From the NCBI GenBank assembly GCA_030278955.1, contig JAOANR010000006.1, positions 51,922,915 to 51,986,914 of the forward strand: 64,000 bases of DNA. The letters are read 5' to 3'. This DNA comes from Hygrophila difformis. Taxonomy: Eukaryota; Streptophyta; Magnoliopsida; Lamiales; Acanthaceae. Made by a program: the position numbers and the translations under genes. Shown here in pieces: positions 56,951 through 64,000 of the stretch (position 1 is its first letter; the number at the start of each line of letters is the position of its first letter). Under the pieces are notes generated by a model. The model was not told where the DNA came from, did no database searches, and saw nothing but the letters and a program-made list of their open reading frames with translations.

Positions 56951-57229
56951 AAAACTGGATTGGAGAAGAAACAAAAAAGAAGAGAAATGGAAGAGAAAAA
57001 GAAGCGCAGAAGCAAGAAGGAAAGAAACAGAAAATAGAGAAGAAAGAAAACTGGATTAAGAAACTGGAAAGAAACGAAGATGAAAAATGAAGAAGAAGAG
57101 AAGGAAGGAGCTGTCGAAATTAGAGAAAGAAAGAATATGGAAGAAGAATAGATAGAAGAACGAAAATGGTGGGAGGAAAGAGAAGAAAGAGAGAGAAAAG
57201 AATGGAGAAAAGAGGAAGCACGTGAGAGA

Positions 57230-57410
57230 GAGTTTGTCGCGGAAGCAGTGCACCGCCACAAAGTGCTCCGCGCCCAAAATAATGCTCCGCGCCCAAAATT
57301 ATTCCGAGACTGTGAGAGGAGAATCAAGGCACATAATTTTGTCGCGGAACATGGTTCCGCGACAAAATGGATCGCGCCCAGAGACAACCTTCCGCGACCA
57401 GGACACAGAC
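57230..57410. repeat. Hairpin cluster II, element 3
   Basis: Contains TTTGTCGCGGAAC, ATG, GTTCCGCGACAAA (near 57340-57367, a 12-13 bp stem) and two direct copies of GCTCCGCGCCCAAAAT. It lies upstream of the TATA-like box. Confidence 0.7.
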
Positions 57411-57682
57411 AGAAAATTAAAGGCCCAGACAAGGTCACGTGACTTCCACCTCCATTCAAATTTAATTTAACCACATGCCTAAACACTTGGGGAGTCCATG
57501 GAGCTGAAGTCCCACAAGCTTAGAATTTTCGTCTTCTTCCTCTGGACCTCGAGCACCCGCCCCCTCCTGGCGCCATCTTGGAGCTGAAAATTGTTTTGTC
57601 CCTATGCAATTTGTTCCACGACAAAGCAGTTGTTTAGCGACCAGGTGGGCCTTGAATGGGCCTAGGGCTAATTTTCCACCTC

Positions 57683-57690
57683 TATAAATA
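57683..57690 (+). promoter_or_regulatory. TATA-like box, LTR of element 3
   Basis: TATAAATA in CCTCTATAAATATAACC, preceded by GGGCC-rich sequence and followed by a C-rich run, as in the other LTRs. Confidence 0.55.
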
Positions 57691-58264
57691 TAACCTCCCA
57701 CCCCCTTGAACAGTAACCTAGCTACACTTTAGTTTAGTTTACTGTTTTGGAGGCACCACTGTGCTCTCCAAATTAGTGTAGGTAGATAGTTTTATTTATG
57801 CAATGTAGTAGATCTTAGCTTAGTTTAATTTATGCTTTGTAATAAATAAGTGTAGCTAGTGTTCATTTTTATTTTTCCAGTTTTATATTTTGTAGTTTGT
57901 GGGTTTCAAACACTTAATTAATGGGTGTATTTTGAACCATGCTTTGGTATTGTAGTTAGGTTTTATTGCTTTCCTTATTTTAATAAAATGCATAAACACT
58001 TGATATTTACCCTTGATAGATTTAATGTAGGTTTTATTTTATTTTATTTATCTTTATTTTTAGTGTTAGCATAGTTAGTTTGTACTCTTGCTTCTTGTGC
58101 TAGTTTTAGCCTTTTCTTTTATTTTTATTTTACTGCTCTTGTTCTTTTTAGTATTAGGTAGTATTCTTACTTTTTATTTTCTCTCTCTAGTGCATTAGAT
58201 CTAAAAGGGCTAGTGTTAAAGTGTTTATGCATATTTATATAAAAATTGCATACTCCTATATTGT

Positions 58265-58960
58265 ATTGCATCACATTGTAACCCCACGGGTTGCAATGTA
58301 ATTTTCCCGTTGTGATCCCACGGATCACAACGCACACCCATGTAATGCAATATTAGGCGTTATGCTGCCAAAATTTTTATAAATTTTTGAACCCTTTGTC
58401 GCCATACACCTTGTCGCGGAACCACGTTCCGCGACAAAACCCCTGTTTAGCGACAGAGGACCAAATTCTTGCATCTTGTCTGCATGGCTTTTGTCGCGGA
58501 GCATCCTTGTCGCGGAACCACGTTCCGCGACAAAATCTTATTCCGAGACAGAAAATTATGCCTTGCCATTAATTTTGAAACCCCTTGGTCGCGATGCAAC
58601 CCTTGTCGCGGAACCACGTTCCGCGACAAAATCCTTGATTAGCGACCAAGGACCCAAATACTTGTAATTTTATTCTGGGAGGACTCTGGCGCGGAACCTT
58701 TGTCGCGGAACCACATACCGCGACAAAATCCTTGTTCCGCGACCAGGAATTATGTCCTTACCAATTTTCAACCCTCTTTGTCGCTATGCCTCTTTGTCGC
58801 GGAACCATGTTCCGTGACAAAATTTTTGCTTAAGCGACAAAGCAAACCCTAATTTTCAAAAATCCCATTTCTCTTATTTCCCACCCCTTTGTCGCGAAAC
58901 CTTTGTCGCGGAGCCACGCTCCGCGACACAAACTCTATTCCGCGACAAAGTGGCACCTTT
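58265..58960. repeat. Hairpin array, cluster I, element 3
   Basis: Hairpins start at 58308 (CGTTGTGATCC/GGATCACAACG), 58411, 58507, 58603 (each TTGTCGCGGAAC/GTTCCGCGACAA, 12-bp perfect stem), 58700 (inner mismatches), 58794 (near perfect) and 58903 (TTGTCGCGGAGC/GCTCCGCGACA). Spacing is 103, 96, 96, 97, 94 and 109 bp. Loops are CAC or CAT. The sequences between hairpins (AATCCTT..TTAGCGAC..) are also repeated, so this is a true tandem repeat. Confidence 0.9.
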
Positions 58961-61320
58961 TTGCCAAATTTTTATTCTTCATCTCACTCCATTAATTAAT
59001 TGAACCTTTATATTAATATTTTGAGGTTGAAATCCAATGATCTCAACCCATGATTAATTTGATATAAAGAACTTTGTTCAATTTCCCATTAAAAGATTCT
59101 TCAACAAATAATTAAACTCTAATGATCTAATTATATAATCCGGACTGTAATTAATTAATTAATTATGGAATGAGTGATTATTTAGACATAAAGAGTAATT
59201 ATGGATTAATTTCCCTACCTTGCATGAGAAACCAATGTCTCTCATGCAAGATGACCCAAAAATATTTTTCTTTTATTTCTTTTGTCTTTCCGTGTTGTGT
59301 GAAACAGCTAATAAGGAATATATCAGATTAATGTTGGCGGGTATTCCCACACGGATAACTAGCTCGTGGTCTGTATATTAATTATCAGATGTTATTTTGC
59401 ATGGTCTGGATAGTGGCCGGTGGAAGCCTTGGCGGTTCATCCATCCGGGATTACAATAGCTGCTCAGCTGACTCCTATCCGGATACAGTTTTATTCTCTT
59501 TATCTTAATTTCAAAACCTGAATTCAAGTTGTAGTATTATTAAATGATGTCGACCAACATTATTTAAGAACTATTACAACAAGAAAATATGTGGGTTTTT
59601 CTTCCATTCACAGACAAAAGGGAGCTGAATGACGGCGGTCACCGTCACTTGGAATTCCTTTCTGTCTAAAAATCTTTCCATCTGGAATAATTGGGAACTG
59701 GATAGCAGATGTTTGCAGTCCAGATCACCCTAGTTATTTCTGGCATTCTCTTTAGCCAAAATTCTTCTCATCCCCGGCTATTTCATCTCTGTGTGTCAAC
59801 TTCTGTCTAAACCCACCTTATATTTTGGGTTATTTAATTTTACACTTCTCTATAACTTTATGCATGATATTATTATGTAGATATTGTGGTCAATATTATT
59901 TTGGGATCCTTCCCTTGGACACAGGAGTCTTGATTTTAATCAGATGTCTCATAATAAATTTCCAACAAAAATTCATTTGTAAATCCGGATCTGAGTAAGG
60001 GATAAATTCGACAGTTATGGCTAATTCATATCCGACTGGGGGTTGATTTTGGGAAATTAGAAGCAGAGTCAGCGATTAGGTCTCACCTAGACTGAAAGGG
60101 TCTGTGTTCTTATTGAGAGTCTAGTACCTGATAGGGAATGGTTTTCAGATTTATTATTTTCCAAAATTGCTGTTTGTTGGAAATCTTGTATTAAATATTA
60201 CACTGGGTCAGACTCCACTTGGATTCCGATAAGGTGTGACAGATAATACTAGAGGAACAACATTCGGGCCTTGGTTATTTTCTAAGGTAGGGTTGAGTAT
60301 TCTTTCAACTGCTATCTTCTTCTGCCAAAGCCTATTTTTGAGTCCTGAGTGAGTGCATCCGGAATGAACTAATTTATTAGTTCGTTTCATTAGTTTGTAT
60401 CTCATAACCACCCGACGGGAAGTGAACACTGCGAGCGGTTCACCGAGAATAGGGAATTCTTGATCCACACCCGGTCATCCTGACTGGGGGCTTTCTTTCA
60501 CTACCAGGGTCAGACTTTCAAAAACCTCCGAGTGATAGGATTTTAAATGCTTTCTTTACCGCTTTCTTTTAAATGCTTTCGTTAGAGGTCACTCGGTTGT
60601 ATTGAGAGTTGTGTAACTGCTACTAGGACTGATAGTTAAGGGATAGTTCAGGGCTTAATTAGAATCTTTGGGCGTGACATGGGGGAACGATAGCAGTACT
60701 TGACACTTCAATAAATGATTTGTCAGGTGTTGCTTGTCCACCACAGATGAATGACACGCTCTGACGGGGGCAGTTATATATCTGTGGTATCTTAGATTTT
60801 GTTGTCTTAAGGCATGTAAACTCTTACTGTAAGTACCTGTCTGTTAAAGGGAACATGGTATAGAGAGCATGAGAGTTAGCTAACTGAATGGATTATCCCA
60901 AACTGAGATCTGTGTATTAAAATGGAAGTTTAATTGTGTTTCATCTGAATCTTGTCCAATCTTTATTATTTTCTTCCTGTCCCTTCTGTCTCAATTTAAA
61001 TCTGCTTTCTTAGATAATTTTAACCGCTTTCTTAGAATAATTTTATTGCTTTCTTAGATTACGTTTAATTCGCTTTCTAGAACAAATTTATCTGCTTTAT
61101 TTTAATTGCTTTCATAGCTTAGTTTAAATTATGTCAAGTAGTTGGTAATTCAAACACAAACTTGAATCGAGTAACCGAGTGGAAAATCTTAGTAAACGGC
61201 GTGGGCCCTGCTTCCATCGCACATCCTCCAGTGAACGATCCGGTACTTACTATAAATACTGCAATTTTTGACTCCGTGCGCTTTCGGGGGCACAGTTTCT
61301 CAACACGAGTAAATAAAAAC

Positions 61321-61555
61321 ATGATTTTTCGGAAAATACTCATGTAGTGGGAATCTGCCGAAAGTTTCATGGTAGGTAATCTTATGACATGAAATCATGA
61401 GAAGTATCATGGCACATATGCCGGGGACCCTCAGTGTGACAGGCTGAAGGTCAATCTATCCCGGTTGTACCATGAGACTTGTCAAAAGTTTCATGACATG
61501 AGAGGACTGCAACGCCATTTGAAATTAAAGCACCCCACCTGAGTAATAAAAAGTG
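61321..61555 (+). repeat. Duplicated LTR-end and primer-site-like pieces, element 3
   Basis: Compared with elements 1 and 2 this is extra sequence. It holds GAAAGTTTCATGG (61349), CATGGCACATATGCCGGGGA (about 61410) and GTCAAAAGTTTCATGACATG (about 61479) followed by ACTGCAACGCC. Each resembles the real LTR end plus primer site at 61664-61710. The right border reads GAGTAATAAAAA, close to GAGTAAATAAAAA at the left border. Confidence 0.55.
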
Positions 61556-61676
61556 ACACTCTTAATATATCCCTAAACCCATTCCATAAATCATAATTCT
61601 TTTCATTTTAATAAATTCAAACCTGATTTATTTTATAGAAAAATACTCGTGTTAATGAAATTTGTCAAAAGTTTCA

Positions 61677-61694
61677 TGGCGCCGTTGCCGGGGA
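61677..61694 (+). other. tRNA-Asp primer-binding site of element 3
   Basis: TGGCGCCGTTGCCGGGGA directly after the LTR end GTTTCA, identical to the site of element 1. Confidence 0.9.
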
Positions 61695-61804
61695 GGATGC
61701 AGCGTCGTTTATTAAGAGAATTACACTCCTGATTACTCATAGTTAGTTTAGTGTTAGTTTAGTGTATTTATTTCAGAACAGAGAAGTACCCTCAAATCAA
61801 TTAA

Positions 61805-61885
61805 ACATTTAGAGTACTAAGACTCTAAATGTGAGGATGTTGATTTGAAGGGAAAACCTAACCAATTGGGTATTTTTGCTTGCAG
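61805..61885 (+). repeat. Hairpin and acceptor module 1, element 3
   Basis: ACATTTAGAGT, ACTAAG loop, ACTCTAAATGT (61805-61832), then GAGGATGTTGATTTGA and TTTTTGCTTGCAG ending at 61885, a good plant 3' splice site, then GAATCATGGAGCCGC. Confidence 0.6.
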
Positions 61886-61934
61886 GAATCATGGAGCCGC
61901 AAAAATTGGTATACGGAGTTAAATGTGGAAGTGT

Positions 61935-62100
61935 AGCATTGGGGCTACACTACTTTGACCTTTCGTTTAATTTTACACCTCTCCAATTGTAAAATCGAGG
62001 TTAATTAAACGAAACATCAAAGAAAAATGGAGAAGTGTAGCAGTGGAGCTACACTAATTGGCAATTGTAAATTGCACAACACGTGAGACTCACGTGTTTG
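61935..62100. repeat. Cluster of perfect short hairpins, element 3
   Basis: GTGTAGC/ATTGGG/GCTACAC (near 61931), GTGTAGC/AGTGGA/GCTACAC (near 62035) and AACACGTGAG/A/CTCACGTGTT (near 62080). The last also occurs in element 2 near 40577 with a T loop. Confidence 0.7.
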
Positions 62101-62510
62101 TCATCTCCACCACATCCGGACCACGAAGCTCAACCGCTGCTCCATCGCCCATCCACCTCAACACCACCACTGCGCTGAGGAAACCCTCATCACTGGTGAA
62201 ACAACAAATGGAGCAGCAGATCTTCGGACTACCAATTGCTCACCACCATCGGACAAGCCACGACCATCATCTCACTTCCCGTCGCCCCTGTCCCGACTGA
62301 GCATCTAAAGAGGTTCCCGGTTGGATTAGTTCTGTAATTGACCGAAGATTATATCCGGAATTCAAAGAAATTTAAAATCCGGAATAATTTTCGCAAGGAC
62401 GGAATTAATCCAACCTAAATTTCTGCAAGTCAAAATTATATATATATATCTATATTTATATTTATATCTCTTGTGCATATTATTAAATAATTCGGGTATT
62501 AATCAATTAA

Positions 62511-62597
62511 CTCACATTTAGAGTACTAAGACTCTAAATGTGAGGATGTTGATATTTTTGAGAAAACCCGATAACTTCTTCTGTGTTTGTTTTGCAG
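62511..62597 (+). repeat. Hairpin and acceptor module 2, element 3
   Basis: CTCACATTTAGAGT, ACTAAG loop, ACTCTAAATGTGAG (14-bp perfect stem, 62511-62544), then GATGTTGAT, then GTTTGTTTTGCAG ending at 62597, then GAATTTGTGGAACTACC. The large GGTTGGAT/ATCCAACC hairpin follows at 62647-62745. Confidence 0.65.
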
Positions 62598-63016
62598 GAA
62601 TTTGTGGAACTACCAAAAAGAAAATTAAAAGCTCCAAAACAGGTTCCCGGTTGGATCGATTCTGGGATTAATTGAAAGTATTCCTGGAATTTAAAGCAAT
62701 TTAAAATCCGGAATAACTTTTATAAGAACAGGATTAATCCAACCTAATTTATGCAAGTAAATATAGTAGATTAAATTTTATAAAATTCAAAAATGTGATT
62801 GAACAATTTTGATGAAAATCAGAATTTTTCTTAAGTATTGGGCATCGAACAATCACCTTGTTTGATGAATAGCCAAAATCGTCGAACACTTAATGGTTTG
62901 ACGAAAAAGGCTATCGGAATTATTTTTCTATCTTTTATGTTAATATTTTTCCCCTCCCTCCCTCCTCTCTTGTTTTATTTTGATTTCGATAATTTGTTTA
63001 AGTAGGAATTGATTCA

Positions 63017-63047
63017 CTCACATTTCGAGCAAGGCTCAAAATGTGAG
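63017..63047. repeat. GAGC-type hairpin, element 3
   Basis: CTCACATTTCGAGC, AAG loop, GCTCAAAATGTGAG with one mismatch, followed by GATGTTGAT. Counterpart of 9195-9223 and 39650-39680. Confidence 0.75.
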
Positions 63048-63049
63048 GA

Positions 63050-64000
63050 TGTTGATTCTTCACTTAAAAAAAAAAGTATGTTATTTTTCTTTTTGTTTAT
63101 TTTTATTATTTTATATTTAAACCCTGCGCAAGCAAGCATAAATCTGTCTGTAATTCACATATTTGATTTTGGTTTATGATTAAATTTTCAAACTTTTAAA
63201 TTGGGATAATATAATTGAAGACATGCATGATATGAATTTTTGAGGTTTTGAGCTATAAAAATTTAATGATATAATCATCTTGTTGGGTAATGAGTCCTCA
63301 TGTTGAGAATTTAATTGAATAGAGCGTAAGAAATTTTCAAAGATTATATTTAAGAATATTGTATGACATGAATGAACCATTCCATGTGAGATTTGAGCCA
63401 TGAGTCATTTTTACTCATTCTTTTCTTTGATGTGTGAAAATCATTTTGATTAAAGGACACTAGAACTTGCGATTGGGACCGATTCAAGACCATGCCATAT
63501 TCCGAAAATCGAGCATATGATCGAGGCACTTAGAAAAACCAAAATTTTTGGCCTTATTTTGAATTCCAAACCCAAAAAAATATTTTCCCTTTAGGATTAA
63601 CCACTTTGAGCCTTTAAGCCTAATTTTTCTTTGAAGCCCTCTATATTATTCCTAGCTTATAAAAAGACCAAGAAATTCAAACCCAAGTGTGTAAGAATGA
63701 ATTTTATCAAGGCATTAAATTTATGATCATCAAGTCATCAAATCGGTATTCAATAAACCGATTTAAAAAAAAAAAAAAAAAAGAAGAGAGAAAAAATCCT
63801 ATCAAAAAAAAAAAAGAACAGAAAAGGAGAAAATTGTTGAGTTCCATTCAACACAAAAAAAATGTGTGTTGAATTTAATTCAACACAAAATAAATTGCAA
63901 GTGACAAAGCAAATTAGACACAGTCTAATGTCATGCAATAATAAAGAAAAGCAAAAGAGAAAGAAAAATATTGATGATCATAAATTTTTAAATAAGAATA
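63050..64000 (+). other. Internal segment of element 3 to the window end
   Basis: Inverted homologue of 38802-39640 and of about 3840-4550. Oligo-A tracts near 63765-63815. No gene; frames across the A tracts are low complexity. Confidence 0.6.

Larger units (their letters stand above)
55725..61676 (+). repeat. 5' LTR of element 3 (5952 bp)
   Basis: Begins TGATAATGGCC and ends GTTTCA next to the primer site. Order: U3 with a C-rich block (56195-56950), an A/G-rich purine stretch (56900-57200), hairpin cluster II (57230-57410), TATA-like box (57683-57690), hairpin cluster I (58265-58960), the segment shared with the other LTRs, and an extra 240-bp duplicated piece near the end (about 61321-61555). 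No gene. Confidence 0.8.
55725..64000 (+). mobile_element. Athila-like LTR element 3 (5' part)
   Basis: Plus strand: 5' LTR 55725-61676, primer-binding site 61677-61694, internal region to the window end. It is in inverted orientation to element 2. Internal modules follow the same order as in element 2, and the long frame of element 1 is not seen in the 2.3 kb available. Candidate target bases left of the LTR are AGGTG (55720-55724). Confidence 0.85.

Noticed and set aside
58411..58437. CAMTA (CGCG-box) or ARF (TGTCNN) binding palindromes as the reason for the hairpins
   Set aside because: The flanking bases do not fit the CAMTA core, and element 2 keeps pairing while losing the CGCG core. 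TGTC half-sites remain possible but do not explain paired changes in the inner arms.
58308..58929. CRISPR-like regular repeats
   Set aside because: Spacing is regular, but the intervening sequences are repeated too, the arms vary, no cas-like gene exists, and the context is a plant LTR.

Overview
This window looks like repeat-dense nuclear DNA of a flowering plant, most likely a eudicot. It is AT-rich, gene fragments have short plant-style GT-AG introns, and almost all bases belong to nested transposable elements. I see no complete single-copy host gene, no rRNA or tRNA gene and no CRISPR array. Captured gene pieces resemble plant Mpv17/PMP22, Pumilio, APRT, a DEAD-box RNA helicase and an RLT3-like protein. 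The species cannot be named from this.

Layout. (1) 1-17347, minus strand: an Athila-like Ty3/gypsy element (element 1) with very long LTRs. It has a perfect 18-nt tRNA-Asp primer-binding site at 11774-11791 and a long open frame (9002-4875) instead of gag-pol. (2) 17348-36298, minus strand: three Helitron-type elements in a head-to-tail row (B 36298-31017, A about 31002-19493, C from about 19490 leftwards). They carry broken host-gene exons, and A contains a 2382-bp tandem duplication. (3) About 36299-53647, minus strand: a second, more decayed element of the Athila-like family. Its left LTR is cut off at the Helitron, and its right LTR is interrupted by a Ty1/copia element (46095-52911, target duplication GAATG). 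(4) 53918-55724: part of a TGTAACACCCC-type LTR. (5) 55725-64000, plus strand: the 5' LTR, primer site and start of the internal region of a third Athila-like element, facing away from element 2 so that the two form a large inverted pair.

The Athila-like elements behave as non-autonomous retroelements: LTRs, tRNA-Asp primer site and structured leader are present, while reverse transcriptase and integrase are missing, so mobility would need enzymes supplied in trans. Two structural systems are not explained by standard annotation. First, the LTRs hold tandem arrays, with a period of about 95-100 bp, of hairpins whose arms change in sequence between and within elements but stay complementary around a GTG/CAC/ATG loop. 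Second, the internal regions hold repeated modules of hairpin, the string GAGGATGTTGAT, and a predicted 3' splice site; the same string spans the junction of internal region and 3' LTR.

Inferred order of events: element 2 inserted first, Helitrons then entered its left LTR, element 1 then landed in a captured Mpv17/PMP22 intron inside Helitron C, and copia entered the right LTR of element 2 at an unknown time. All boundaries were read by eye; statements about identity are qualitative.
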